Source: Paenibacillus wynnii (GTDB taxonomy: Bacteria > Bacillota > Bacilli > Paenibacillales > Paenibacillaceae). From it: 64,000 bases of DNA. The stretch is taken from assembly GCF_000757885.1 (NCBI RefSeq), contig NZ_JQCR01000002.1:496001-560000 (forward strand). The letters run 5' to 3'. Below, one piece after another: positions 54,941 through 64,000 of the stretch (position 1 is its first letter; each line of letters opens with the position of its first letter). Both the position numbers and the translations under genes were made by a program. The notes under the pieces are model-generated. The model had not been told where the DNA came from. It was given only the letters and a program-made list of their open reading frames with translations, and did not search any database.

Positions 54941-57900
54941 TCAAATCCGTCCCAATAGGGTATAGACGACTTTCGCAGCTTCTGCGCGAGTAAGCAGCGA
55001 ATCCGGGTCGAACTTATTAACTGATTTCCCTTTCAACAGACCTGATGAGGTGGCTTCCTTAACAGCTTCGGTCGCCCAGGTAGAAATGCTAGATTCATCT
55101 GAGTACCTGCTAACAGCTAGGGTTCCCGCATTGGTTCCTGTGCGAAGTTTATACGCACGGACCAGCATAACCGCCATTTCCTCTCTGGTGATACGATCAT
55201 CCCATACGGTCTTGCCACCGCCTTTGCCAAGCACGATGCCTGCTTGTGCTGCGGTTGCCAAATCGGCCTCATATGACGTTGTTTCTTCAGCTTGATTTAA
55301 CTGAAGCAGTCTAACCAGCATCACAGCGAACTCGCCACGCGTCACCGCTTTAGATGGTTCAAATTGATTAGAATCCATAACTACAATCTGCTTTGCTGAC
55401 AAAGATCCGATCGCCGTGGAAGCCCAGTGAAGGTTGCTCACATCCGAATAGTCAACTTTATACTCCAGAACGCCATAACGACTGAAATGCTTCACTTCTG
55501 CAGATATTGTGCCGTTTGCCTGCTTGCTTCCCACATAGGTTAGACGGTGATCTTCTCCGATTCTATACACGCCAGTTATGTCAGCATTTGCTCCGGTATT
55601 CACGTTGAAACTAAGTGTTACCGGCTTCACGAACGTTGTCAGCGGCTTCACCTTTCCTTGATCGGTGATGACCGACAAGCTGAAATCATACATCAATCCG
55701 GCTTGACTGATGTGGGTGTTGGTCTTCTGTACACCAACTAACAACGCATCTGCAGCAGATTGTTCCACCACGGCCGCAGTGAGTTGAATTTGTCCGTTGG
55801 CGAACTCTGTCTCCTTCGCAGCTTCTTGGGCTTCCTTCAATACTTCAGCTGGAAGCTCCACTGTAACCTGATCAAATCCAATTTGAATACTCGCATTACC
55901 GGTAAGTTCTGCGGCATGAATTGGGAGAAATACCTGCTTCACGCCCTTGTTCACAGAAAGTTTAACCGATCCCTCGCCTGTAGGTTTCAGGTTGTCCTGG
56001 TCAAATATTGCAACCGATTCATTCTTCGGCTTCACCGGCCCGCTACCCTCAGAATTAGATGCAGGTGTTGGTGTTGGTGCTGGCGTTGGTGTTGGTGTTG
56101 GTGTTGGTGTTGGTGTTGGTGTTGGTGTTGGTGTTGGTTCTATATCAACGTCATTGCTTGTAAATATTTGATACCCCCAAGGTTCAAGTGTAACCTGGTG
56201 TTCCGGGGTGATATCCGTGCGTGAAAGGGCAAAATAATTGTGATAACTTCCTGCCAAGTCTCCCGCCTGCACCGTTGCTTGACGCTCCGTACCCGACAAA
56301 TTCAGAATAACCATTACTTTGTTGCCATCCTTCTCCCGCTCAAAGGCGAGTACACTTTCATCATTCACAGTTAAATAATTGATTTCTCCGCCTGCGCTGC
56401 CGTTCCAGAGCGCAGGGTTATCTTTCTTAATTTGAACAAGCTGTTTGTATAACGTCTGGTTGGACAAATTGCTCCAGTCGATTTCGTCCTTCTCGAAGAA
56501 TTCAAGCCGTTTGTTCAAATCTGCTTCCTGACCGGAGTAGATAAGTGGCATACCTGGTAAGGTAAAACTGAACGCAGCCAGCATATCCTCTGCATCGCCG
56601 AGCATTTCCGAGGTTGAACCTTCCCACGAATTGATATCGTGGTTAGTAATATAATTCATTGGATAAGCGCCCTTAGGATATTTCTGCATTTGATTATCTA
56701 GATATCTCTTTACATCGCTGCTATGGATCTCCCCTGTCGGTATTTCAGCTGTGATGTTATAGAACAAATCCCAGTTGTAGTTGGAGTTAAAGGCTTTCTC
56801 CAACAGCCCATGTTGGCTGTCGTCTTCAGCTAACATGTAGACTGGCTTGATGGCATCCAGCTCCTGTCGGGCTGCTTCCCAGAAATCCTGCGGAACGCCT
56901 GAGGCAAAGTCGGCGCGGTAGCCGTCAATATCCGCTTCCCTTACCCAATAAGCCATGGCATCAATCATCGCCGCACGCATGTTGGCATTGTCAAAATTCA
57001 ATTCAGCGACATCATTCCAGCCATTGGGGGAGACAATGTTGCCATTGCTGTCCGTTACATACCAGCCCGGATTATCTATCCACTCATTGTCCCAGCCGGT
57101 ATGGTTAGCCACCCAGTCCAGCATGACCTTGAAGCCCATTTCATGCGCAGTATCCACCAGATGCTTGAAGTCTTCCAACGTTCCGAATTCAGAATTGACC
57201 CCTTTATAGTCGCCAACAGCATAATACGAACCTAAAGAACCAATCCGGTTCTCATCTGAAATCGGGTGAATCGGCATCATCCACAGAATTTCCACCCCAA
57301 GCTCCTTAAGCCGTGGCAGATGCTCTTCGAAAGCCTTGAACGTACCTTCTTCCGTATACTGTCTGACATTTACTTCATAAATGGTAGAATCCTGGGACCA
57401 TTCAGGAAAATTAGCTGTGCTTACGCGCTCAACAACATAGGGTGTAGTATAAACAGAAGGATTCCCTTCTTTTAGGTAGATCGTCTGATACTCATTTAGT
57501 TCAGAGAAGGTGCGTCCATCTCCGTCTTTATCACCCGTTGTGCGATTAACTACAATAAAACTGATCTTCTGCGCATTCTCGTTGAAAGCCACATCCACAT
57601 AGGCGCCATGATTGTCGGTCTGACTATTGGAGAACGCTACCGCGCCTGTTGGCCACGTTCCTGTTGCTTCAGATGGGGTCGCCACATCATCCCACATCCA
57701 CAGCCCCCAATCATCGTAATTCAAGTCAGCCCGTTCATAATAAATCCGGATCGAGTTATCAACCTGCTCATACGGTGCCGACAATGAGACGACGTCTGAT
57801 CCTTCATTAATCCATACTTCCTTGAGTTGCGAGGAGATCAGGGTTACATTCTTCTGATCTGCTTCTTTTTCACCGGTAATCTTATTCACGACAATGAAGT

Positions 57901-58243
57901 AAATATTCACGGCATTTTCCTTGATCGGGATATCAACATATGCTCCATGGCTTGATAATTGATCGTCGCTGAAAGATGAAGCACCGACCGGCCAGATTCC
58001 TGCTTGTTCAGATGTAACGCTTACATCTCCCCATAGCCATAAGCCCATATCCCCATATTGATTGTCTGCCCGTTGATAGTGGACTCTCAGCGTGTGATCC
58101 GGAACTGGATTTGCTTCAGTTTGGACAGCATTCTCCACCACTTCTGCGCTAGCGGGTTGAACATACACGAGATTACCTGCTAAAAGTCCCAGCATAAGTA
58201 CACTCAGTAACAGTAGCCTTAATGATCTCAATCGTCTTACCAT
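54941..58243 (-). CDS. SLH-anchored pullulanase/neopullulanase-like GH13 enzyme
   Basis: A 1100-residue secreted enzyme. A signal peptide (about 1-33) precedes two PUD/CBM41-like starch-binding domains (about 48-155 and 162-265, each with LWLWGDV or LWMWDDV). The GH13 barrel has the nucleophile Asp in GYRADFAS, the acid Glu in MLAEDDSQ and the third Asp in ITNHDINSW. After a C-terminal beta domain comes a Thr-Pro repeat linker (about 704-730), a beta-rich domain, and three SLH domains (about 930-1100). It would break alpha-glucans at the cell surface and feed the adjacent transporter. The ribosome binding site is AAGGAGAG. Confidence 0.88.
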   Translation of the reverse strand: MVRRLRSLRLLLLSVLMLGLLAGNLVYVQPASAEVVENAVQTEANPVPDHTLRVHYQRADNQYGDMGLWLWGDVSVTSEQAGIWPVGASSFSDDQLSSHGAYVDIPIKENAVNIYFIVVNKITGEKEADQKNVTLISSQLKEVWINEGSDVVSLSAPYEQVDNSIRIYYERADLNYDDWGLWMWDDVATPSEATGTWPTGAVAFSNSQTDNHGAYVDVAFNENAQKISFIVVNRTTGDKDGDGRTFSELNEYQTIYLKEGNPSVYTTPYVVERVSTANFPEWSQDSTIYEVNVRQYTEEGTFKAFEEHLPRLKELGVEILWMMPIHPISDENRIGSLGSYYAVGDYKGVNSEFGTLEDFKHLVDTAHEMGFKVMLDWVANHTGWDNEWIDNPGWYVTDSNGNIVSPNGWNDVAELNFDNANMRAAMIDAMAYWVREADIDGYRADFASGVPQDFWEAARQELDAIKPVYMLAEDDSQHGLLEKAFNSNYNWDLFYNITAEIPTGEIHSSDVKRYLDNQMQKYPKGAYPMNYITNHDINSWEGSTSEMLGDAEDMLAAFSFTLPGMPLIYSGQEADLNKRLEFFEKDEIDWSNLSNQTLYKQLVQIKKDNPALWNGSAGGEINYLTVNDESVLAFEREKDGNKVMVILNLSGTERQATVQAGDLAGSYHNYFALSRTDITPEHQVTLEPWGYQIFTSNDVDIEPTPTPTPTPTPTPTPTPTPAPTPTPASNSEGSGPVKPKNESVAIFDQDNLKPTGEGSVKLSVNKGVKQVFLPIHAAELTGNASIQIGFDQVTVELPAEVLKEAQEAAKETEFANGQIQLTAAVVEQSAADALLVGVQKTNTHISQAGLMYDFSLSVITDQGKVKPLTTFVKPVTLSFNVNTGANADITGVYRIGEDHRLTYVGSKQANGTISAEVKHFSRYGVLEYKVDYSDVSNLHWASTAIGSLSAKQIVVMDSNQFEPSKAVTRGEFAVMLVRLLQLNQAEETTSYEADLATAAQAGIVLGKGGGKTVWDDRITREEMAVMLVRAYKLRTGTNAGTLAVSRYSDESSISTWATEAVKEATSSGLLKGKSVNKFDPDSLLTRAEAAKVVYTLLGRI
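56056..56140. repeat. Thr-Pro codon repeat in the SLH pullulanase gene
   Basis: About a dozen tandem 6-bp units (GGTGTT on the plus strand, Thr-Pro codons on the minus strand) encode the interdomain linker. Such arrays change length easily, so linker length may vary between strains. Confidence 0.85.
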
Positions 58244-58302
58244 TAGAACACTCTCCTTTGAGAAAATAGTGAAATTATAAGTCAGTCAGAATAGCAGCGT
58301 AT

Positions 58303-58343
58303 AGAGAATGCTGCCCATAGTAAGTGTTCAGGGCAGCATCCTT
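58303..58343 (-). terminator. Hairpin after lipoprotein paralog 2
   Basis: GGATGCTGCCC pairs with GGGCAGCATTC across a 15-base loop, 16 bases beyond the lipoprotein stop and before the SLH pullulanase gene. It probably reduces read-through into the enzyme genes. Confidence 0.65.
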
Positions 58344-58358
58344 TGGGAGACATCTAGA

Positions 58359-59963
58359 TTATTTTACGCTTGTATATCGGCTGTACGCGTCAGTGCGAAT
58401 CTTGATCAGTTTTTCAAGACCCATTTTATTCAGCTGGTTGACATAGTCGTCCCAACCTTTATCAATTCCGCCTTTAGTTATAAATTGCGCCCGCATTGTA
58501 TTCACGTAACCGTCGATATCCGTGGTCAAAGTCGGCAGTTCCTGGAATTCCTCTGCTGTGTACATTACATTAGGGAAAGGTGTTGTTGCGAACTCGCTTC
58601 CCAGCTTATCGAGCTCCAACTTCAGTCCATCTCCGCTCTTAGGGCTTAGAACGATGCTCTTTTCAAATGACGGACTCACATATTTCGGCCCGAAATCCCG
58701 GAGCGACTGATCCCAGTACCAGGCATCTGCACTAGTTCCGTTAGGTGGATCCATCAACGTATACGTATTATTGTCATTCTTCTGGATAACAGTTCCTATC
58801 GCGCCCCAGAAATTCTGAATGCTTGCTTCATTGGTATAGAACTGGTCTGCCCAGCGGGCAGCGACCTCTGGATATTTGGAGGAAGTAGTAATCAGTAGTT
58901 CATTACGTGCGAGATTCATGCCAATCGGATTTCCGATGGTGTAACGATTGCCATCCGGTCCGGCAATCGGAGGAATCGTCACATATTGATCACTCCATTT
59001 GCCAAACACTGCGTCCGGGGTCCATTGGTACGAAAAGCCCACAATTGGCGCATCCGGATTTTGAAATTTGGCCGATCTCATAGTGTCATCTTGAGTGAAC
59101 AGTTCTTTGTCCAGTAAGCCTTCGCTATACAATTTATTCTCCCATTCCAGAGCCTTTTTGTACTCCTCAGAAGTGGGGTAGAATACGGCATTTCCTTCTT
59201 TGATCACCATAAAGTTATTATTCAGGTCAGCGATCCCGAAGGGACTGATGATATCATTTCCTAGTTCGATATAAGGGATCTCGTCCTGTTTTCCGTTGCC
59301 ATTCGGATCTTTTTCCTTAAAGGCTTTAAAGACGCTGTAAAGCTCATCAACGGTATCCGGGACTTCAAGTCCCAATTTATCAAGCCAGACTTTGTTAATT
59401 ACAGGTTGACGCGAGCTTTTCGGACGCGATGGCAGCCTTGCGGGCAGAGAGTATATTTTGCCGTCAGGAAAGGTGCTGATTTTTTTCATTTCTGGCGTTT
59501 CCTGCATAGCCGCTTTAAGGTTAGGCATGTTTTGTTCAATATAATCATCCAGAGGGCGGAAATAGCTTAAATTATTGACAATATCGGAATCACCGAAGCT
59601 TTGATTACCAATAATAACATCAGGAAGTGTACCGCTTGCCAACAGAATGGATTTCTGTTCAGCCCAGTCATTGGATGACATCACTTGCCATTCGATTTTG
59701 ACATTCGTATTCTTTTCGAGATCCTTAAGCCACTGGTTTTGGGTAAAGGTATCCCCCATGCTTCCCCAGCGGACGGTCAATACTTTCAATTTCACAGGCT
59801 CATTGACAATCGGTAAGCCCTCTTTGTTGTAACTGCTTGTCCCACTTTCTACATTGTTGGCGACATTGTTTCCGCCGCATCCGGCAATTCCGAATACCAT
59901 TGCAGCACCCAGAAGACCCATAGCCCACTTCTTCGCTGTCATTTTATTACTGTGTTGAACCAT
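58359..59963 (-). CDS. Extracellular oligosaccharide-binding lipoprotein, LplA type (paralog 2)
   Basis: About 534 residues with a lipobox (GIAGC) and nearly the same mature sequence as the protein at 48.8-50.4 kb. The start at 59963 (MVQHSNKM) is eight bases after GGGGGA; the ATG five codons upstream overlaps that site. It has no permeases beside it, so it presumably uses those at 50.5-52.3 kb. It is divergent from the sensor kinase gene and is followed, after a hairpin, by the SLH pullulanase gene. Confidence 0.88.
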   Translation of the reverse strand: MVQHSNKMTAKKWAMGLLGAAMVFGIAGCGGNNVANNVESGTSSYNKEGLPIVNEPVKLKVLTVRWGSMGDTFTQNQWLKDLEKNTNVKIEWQVMSSNDWAEQKSILLASGTLPDVIIGNQSFGDSDIVNNLSYFRPLDDYIEQNMPNLKAAMQETPEMKKISTFPDGKIYSLPARLPSRPKSSRQPVINKVWLDKLGLEVPDTVDELYSVFKAFKEKDPNGNGKQDEIPYIELGNDIISPFGIADLNNNFMVIKEGNAVFYPTSEEYKKALEWENKLYSEGLLDKELFTQDDTMRSAKFQNPDAPIVGFSYQWTPDAVFGKWSDQYVTIPPIAGPDGNRYTIGNPIGMNLARNELLITTSSKYPEVAARWADQFYTNEASIQNFWGAIGTVIQKNDNNTYTLMDPPNGTSADAWYWDQSLRDFGPKYVSPSFEKSIVLSPKSGDGLKLELDKLGSEFATTPFPNVMYTAEEFQELPTLTTDIDGYVNTMRAQFITKGGIDKGWDDYVNQLNKMGLEKLIKIRTDAYSRYTSVK

Positions 59964-60052
59964 TTCATAATCCCCCATTTCAATTTATACTTAAAAATTT
60001 GTTTTTGAATAATTCACTTCCCAGTTATTTGTTTGGGATCTGAACATCTCTA

Positions 60053-60204
60053 ATGATAACTTCTTACTTCTTCGCATTCCGGACACTTTCGAGCCGTTAT
60101 TCGGACCTCTGCATCCGCTTACATAAGAATGGATGGTCGAATTCACTTCTGGGCGGAAATAAATAACGCTATTCAGACTTTTAATCGCGGTTTCCGGACT
60201 TTGG
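60053..60204 (-). promoter_or_regulatory. Promoter of lipoprotein paralog 2 with paired direct-repeat activator sites
   Basis: Half-sites begin at 60079 (CCGGAC), 60101 (TCGGAC), 60173 (TCAGAC) and 60194 (CCGGAC). The pair spacings are 22 and 21 bases, with 94 bases between pairs, the same layout as upstream of the permease operon at 52.4 kb. GTTATCAT (minus strand, 60053-60060) occupies the -10 position 19 bases away. The GATGTTCA that follows is conserved in both promoters. Confidence 0.75.
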
Positions 60205-60323
60205 TGCGAAATGACAGCAAATGCTTATGTTTTTTTCACGATGAAGTTTTATAATGAATTTGTTACCCATACAATCGCATTCATTTAATGGACGCGCATG
60301 AAAGGACGCAGCACTAAGGGCCT

Positions 60324-62063
60324 ATGGAAAAAAAAGCAGCAAAAAACAAAGCGTATCCCCTTCGCCATTACGTTAAAATCATGATATTAATTTCATTTGT
60401 TGTACTCATTCTGGATTTGGTCATCAGCATCGTTTCCATTTCCATCGTCAACCGGCAGTCCACCAGATATTTAAAGGATACGGCCAGCTTGTACATCAAC
60501 CGTATTAATCATGATTTCACCTACATTAATCACTATATGGGCTGGACACTTGCGAACGATGAAAACCTGCATAAAATGAATACTTTCGGTACCAACAGCA
60601 TTGAGTTTATAAAATTGAATGAGAACCTGCACAAACGTTTTACCGAACTGCAAAAAAATTACGGACAAGAATATAACTTTTTTTACTATTTAAAGAATGA
60701 ATCCTATTTTCTGAATTGTGCGCCGATCAGTGTATCCTATACGGATTACCAGGAGCTAAAAAAACAGATTATTACTTATATTGACGACAAAGAGATATAT
60801 GAGAAGTTTTATTCCAAATGGACACCTATCCTTGTAAACAACAACTATTATGTTATCAACATTGTTCCATATTATAACCACTATCTAATCGGTCTGATCT
60901 CAGCGGATAACCTCATCCGCCCCCTGCGCCAAATTAATCTTGGGGCCAATGGTTTTGTTTCCCTGGTGGATGATGTTGGAACTAGTTTATCCAGTCCTGT
61001 ATCGGGCAGCGGAAAGTTGTTACAGGAAAGTTCGGGCATCTCAAATCTTGTACAGCCCCGTACAACAGTCATCAACGAGTTTTCCAACACAACGTTCAGC
61101 ACCAAAATGGTCATTAAATTTGGAGTATTTGAAAAAATCATGATTGCACAGTTACTAATTATGCTACTATTTTTCATGGTTACTTCAGCTTTATGCGCCG
61201 TTATGCTGTTTTTTAAAAGCAGGGTGCTTGGACCTATTCAAAGCTTCTCCGAAAATCTAGCGTCTATTAATGAAGACGGGCAAGTAGCAGATTTTAAAAG
61301 TAGTAAGATTATCGAGTTAGAACAGGCGAATGCACAGTTTAAAGACCTAGTTGAACAAATCAAAACTTTTAAAATCACTATGTACGAACAAGAGCTGGAG
61401 AAACAGAGAATACAGCTTGATTATATGAAACTGCAGATCAAGCCCCACTTTTTCTTGAACTGTCTAACAAGCATTTACAGCATGGCGCAAATTCAAATGT
61501 ATAAAGAAATCGAAAATATGGCGATGTCTACCTCCAAGTATTTCCGCTATATTTTTCAAAACGGTGAGAATTTTGTCCATCTGGAGGATGAAATCGAACA
61601 TGTCCGAACCTATCTCGAAATACAAAAACAACGCTATCAGGATGCATTTATTTATTGTATCGACCAAGAAGAAAATGTAGACAACGTGAAAATTCCACCG
61701 CTTGTCCTTCAAACTTTCGTGGAAAATTCAATTAAATATGCAATATCTAGAGATAGCGAAGTGCAGATCATGCTCACAGTAAAACGCTACCAGGACGAGG
61801 AGGAAAAAGTGACTGTTATTCATCTCTCTGATACCGGACCCGGTTTTCCACCCCCTGTATTGGAGAAACTTATAGCTGGACAACCTCTGGATCAAACCGA
61901 GGGAACACAAATTGGCATTATGAACACCATTAATAGGCTGGAATATCTCTATCATAAAAAAGCTACCGTCAGCTTCTCCAATTTGGAGGGAGGCGGCGCA
62001 AGTGTCATCTTATATCTTCCGGATCTTCCGGATCTTCCGGATCTTCCGAATACATCCATATGA
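60324..62063 (+). CDS. Sensor histidine kinase, YesM type
   Basis: A 579-residue membrane kinase with helices at about 16-38 and 275-298 around an extracytoplasmic sensor domain. The phosphorylation motif has His in KLQIKPHFFLNCLTS, and the ATPase domain has VLQTFVENSIKYA and DTGPGFPPP. The ribosome binding site is weak (AAGGG close to the ATG). The C-terminus is an odd LPD tripeptide repeat. The gene precedes its response regulator and diverges from a lipoprotein gene, so it probably senses alpha-glucan oligosaccharides. Confidence 0.9.
   Translation: MEKKAAKNKAYPLRHYVKIMILISFVVLILDLVISIVSISIVNRQSTRYLKDTASLYINRINHDFTYINHYMGWTLANDENLHKMNTFGTNSIEFIKLNENLHKRFTELQKNYGQEYNFFYYLKNESYFLNCAPISVSYTDYQELKKQIITYIDDKEIYEKFYSKWTPILVNNNYYVINIVPYYNHYLIGLISADNLIRPLRQINLGANGFVSLVDDVGTSLSSPVSGSGKLLQESSGISNLVQPRTTVINEFSNTTFSTKMVIKFGVFEKIMIAQLLIMLLFFMVTSALCAVMLFFKSRVLGPIQSFSENLASINEDGQVADFKSSKIIELEQANAQFKDLVEQIKTFKITMYEQELEKQRIQLDYMKLQIKPHFFLNCLTSIYSMAQIQMYKEIENMAMSTSKYFRYIFQNGENFVHLEDEIEHVRTYLEIQKQRYQDAFIYCIDQEENVDNVKIPPLVLQTFVENSIKYAISRDSEVQIMLTVKRYQDEEEKVTVIHLSDTGPGFPPPVLEKLIAGQPLDQTEGTQIGIMNTINRLEYLYHKKATVSFSNLEGGGASVILYLPDLPDLPDLPNTSI
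62014..62049 (+). repeat. 9-bp tandem repeat at the kinase 3' end
   Basis: Four copies of ATCTTCCGG (the last ending in A) encode LPDLPDLPDLPN at the C-terminus of the kinase. Slippage here would only change tail length in steps of three residues. Confidence 0.9.
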
Positions 62064-62077
62064 ATGGAGAGCTACCT

Positions 62078-63688
62078 ATGAATATACTTCTTGTTGATGA
62101 TGATTATTATGTAATAGCCGCATTACAAAAGAGAATAGACTGGAAATTTCTAAACATAGAAACTGTGTTTACGGCTAATAGTGTTGCTCAAGCACGTGAA
62201 ATCATAGAAAAGCATTCTGTGCAAATACTCATCTCAGATATTGAAATGCCACAAGGAACTGGTCTGGAACTACTGGCATGGGTTCGGGAGAATAATTACA
62301 GTATTCAGACTATACTTCTTACCAATTATGCAGATTTCAACTATGCGCAGAAAGCTATTGAATTGCAAAGCTTTGAATATTTTCTCAAGCCAATCGAATT
62401 TGATAAGTTAACACTTATTATCCAGAAGGCTATCGTACGGGCAAAGGAGCAACAAAGTAACGAGAAAGCCATACAGGGAGGCTACTTTTGGCAAAAGAAT
62501 CAAGCGAAAAATCTCGAGCATTTTTGGCGAAAGCTAGTTAGCGGAAGTACTTCATTCGCAATCAAACCAGCAGACATAGCTCATGCCATTGAGGAACAAA
62601 ACCTGTCCTATCAAATGAACGATATCATTCAGCCTTTGCTATTCAATTTATTTCCCTATAATGGGAGCATGGGCAAAGAAGAAAAGGACCTTTTTGATTT
62701 TGCCCTCCTTAATGTACTGTATGAGTTGTTTCAGAATCCTTGGTTTTCAATCGAGAGCATTCTGGAATACAAAGATTACAACTGGATTGCTATATTAAAA
62801 TGGAATCAGGGGCCGGACTCCCAAGTGCTTGAAGGTCTCTGTGCTTCATTTATTCAAAAGGCGAACCCTTATTTAAAATGCGACGTTTGTTGCAATATTG
62901 GCTTATACGGTAAATTAAATGATGTTGGAGATATATTAAAAAAATTAATCAATATGGATGAAGAGATTACGAAAAGCCGAAATCAAACCTTTCTGGTTGA
63001 GACCTACCTTCTACAAAATAAAACAGCCTATAATCCACCGGATCTGGTCCATTTGGAAGAGTTGCTCAACCAGAATAATCTTTCTGCTTTTCTTGAGGAA
63101 GCCACACAATATTTGAAAATGATGCTCAGCAATCGAACGCTTGATACCTCTGTTCTTAGCTTGTTCCGATTGGATATCGTGCAACTCATATATTCCTTTC
63201 TCAAAATGAAGGGAATCCAGGTGCATAAATTGTACACTGGCAGAACCAATGATCAATTATTAATGCATTCCTTGACTTCTATTGAGGATATGGAGGAATA
63301 CCTTAAATATTTGGTAAATACCGCCATGAAATACCGCGATTTCGCCGCACAACCAAAATCCATTGTTGAGGAAATCAAACAATATATTCACGCACATTAC
63401 GGGGATGACCTAACGCGGAATGATCTAGCGGAAATTGTCTATCTCAATCCTGATTACTTGGCGCGACTGTTCAAGAAAGAAACAGGGGTTTCCTTAGGCA
63501 GCTATGTTATACAAGTCCGGATCACGGCTGCAAAGTATTTATTGGAAACAACCAATAAATCTGTATATACCATTGCGAATAAGGTGGGATATAGCAACTA
63601 CTCCTATTTTTCAAAGCTATTCAAGCAAGAAGTGGGCCTTCCTCCTAATGAATATAAAAAGGAGCAGCTATCCAATTCTTCTCTATAG
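62078..63688 (+). CDS. Response regulator, YesN/AraC type
   Basis: A 536-residue regulator. The receiver domain has phosphoacceptor Asp54 (ISDIEMPQGTG) and the acidic patch VDDDY. A long middle domain follows, then the C-terminal AraC double helix-turn-helix (LTRNDLAEIVYLNPDYLARL and TIANKVGYSNYSYFSKLFKQ). The start at 62078 follows GGAGAG; an in-frame ATG at 62060 overlaps the kinase stop. It is the likely activator of the two promoters that share four direct half-sites. Confidence 0.9.
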   Translation: MNILLVDDDYYVIAALQKRIDWKFLNIETVFTANSVAQAREIIEKHSVQILISDIEMPQGTGLELLAWVRENNYSIQTILLTNYADFNYAQKAIELQSFEYFLKPIEFDKLTLIIQKAIVRAKEQQSNEKAIQGGYFWQKNQAKNLEHFWRKLVSGSTSFAIKPADIAHAIEEQNLSYQMNDIIQPLLFNLFPYNGSMGKEEKDLFDFALLNVLYELFQNPWFSIESILEYKDYNWIAILKWNQGPDSQVLEGLCASFIQKANPYLKCDVCCNIGLYGKLNDVGDILKKLINMDEEITKSRNQTFLVETYLLQNKTAYNPPDLVHLEELLNQNNLSAFLEEATQYLKMMLSNRTLDTSVLSLFRLDIVQLIYSFLKMKGIQVHKLYTGRTNDQLLMHSLTSIEDMEEYLKYLVNTAMKYRDFAAQPKSIVEEIKQYIHAHYGDDLTRNDLAEIVYLNPDYLARLFKKETGVSLGSYVIQVRITAAKYLLETTNKSVYTIANKVGYSNYSYFSKLFKQEVGLPPNEYKKEQLSNSSL

Positions 63689-63712
63689 GCTACAAAATCA
63701 TAAAATAAAAAC

Positions 63713-63762
63713 GGGCTGTCCCAAAAACCATGCAAATAGCAACTGGGACGGCCCTCTCTTTT
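63713..63762 (+). terminator. Terminator of the kinase/regulator operon
   Basis: GGGCTGTCCCA and TGGGACGGCCC (one G-T pair) are followed by CTCTCTTTT, 25 bases past the regulator stop codon. Confidence 0.85.
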
Positions 63763-63888
63763 GAGTAAGACTTAAGTTTTTGATGTAAGCGGAAACCGTT
63801 CTAAAATCTTCTCTAAAACATCAAAAAGAAACCTCTCTTTGGTAAAATGGAGTTACGACGAGCAGGCCACTACAGATCAAAAACGAAA
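63763..63888. other. Gene-free spacer near the right edge
   Basis: No gene was seen. TGTAAGCGGAAACC near 63784 loosely resembles a cre site but differs at the last position. Confidence 0.3.
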
Positions 63889-63929
63889 ACGAGCCAGTCT
63901 CCAATAACCCGGAGACTGCTCGTTTTTTA
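63889..63929. terminator. Terminator-like hairpin near the right edge
   Basis: ACGAGCCAGTCTCC pairs with GGAGACTGCTCGT (one extra C in the left arm), with TTTTTT on the plus strand and a T-rich run on the minus strand. It may end a minus-strand gene lying beyond the window. No coding sequence can be assigned in the last 70 bases. Confidence 0.65.
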
Positions 63930-64000
63930 GCTTTTAGGCTTTGAAGATTTTTCAATCGTTCTCAGTGCTCTGCTCTAGGATTTCTCTTTAATGGCTTGCT

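Noticed and set aside
55947..56171. Plus-strand frame with Val-Gly repeats
   Set aside because: Shadow of the Thr-Pro codon repeat on the coding strand of the pullulanase gene.
63763..64000. Possible insertion-sequence end at the right edge
   Set aside because: Only a terminator-like hairpin is visible. No transposase codons or terminal inverted repeats can be identified before the window ends.

Overview
The window looks like a chromosomal segment of a Paenibacillus-type, spore-forming Firmicute. The signs are giant secreted enzymes ending or starting in S-layer homology (SLH) domains, YesM/YesN-type two-component systems beside lipoprotein-dependent sugar ABC transporters, strong GGAGG-type ribosome binding sites, partial copies of the sporulation sigma factor gene sigK, and moderate GC. 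Nearly everything from 1.5 to 41 kb is on the minus strand. No tRNA, rRNA, CRISPR array or intact insertion sequence was seen.

1-15.2 kb is accessory and mosaic. It holds the end of an MFS transporter, a group II intron stub, a 1357-residue SLH protein with a beta-propeller, and a zeta-toxin-like P-loop gene with a small upstream partner. A five-gene minus-strand operon follows (Mrr-type nuclease, membrane protein, AlbA_2 protein, small helical protein, hypothetical protein), which is a candidate phage-defence system. Between these lie copies of one 528-bp unit, the 3' part of a sigK-like gene, always in the same orientation and always next to a hairpin. A fifth copy lies at 38.6 kb beside a second zeta-gene remnant, so the unit punctuates the region like cassette boundaries.

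15.4-37.8 kb is a host-glycan locus read leftward: sensor kinase and AraC-type regulator, two giant SLH-anchored glycosidases (GH2 and GH101), a lipoprotein and two permeases of a sugar ABC transporter, and a GH112 phosphorylase. By analogy with the bifidobacterial galacto-N-biose pathway, the surface GH101 enzyme would release Gal-beta-1,3-GalNAc from mucin-type O-glycans, the transporter would import it and GH112 would phosphorolyse it. A 25-bp perfect direct repeat flanks the 13.3 kb holding the two giant genes. This suggests they were inserted between the regulator gene and the transporter operon. The GH101 gene also has a decayed tandem copy of its own 5' end.

39.3-46.2 kb holds a secreted GH87-like alpha-glucanase, a TetR/NmrA divergon with a truncated MFS gene, an ArsR/YciI pair and a chemotaxis receptor. 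46.3-63.7 kb is an alpha-glucan locus: GH31 glucosidase, two near-identical solute-binding lipoproteins, two permeases, an intracellular GH13 enzyme, a LacI regulator, an SLH-anchored pullulanase-like GH13 enzyme, and a divergent YesM/YesN pair. The two transporter promoters carry the same four-site direct-repeat array with matching spacing, which is probably the binding region of the neighbouring response regulator.
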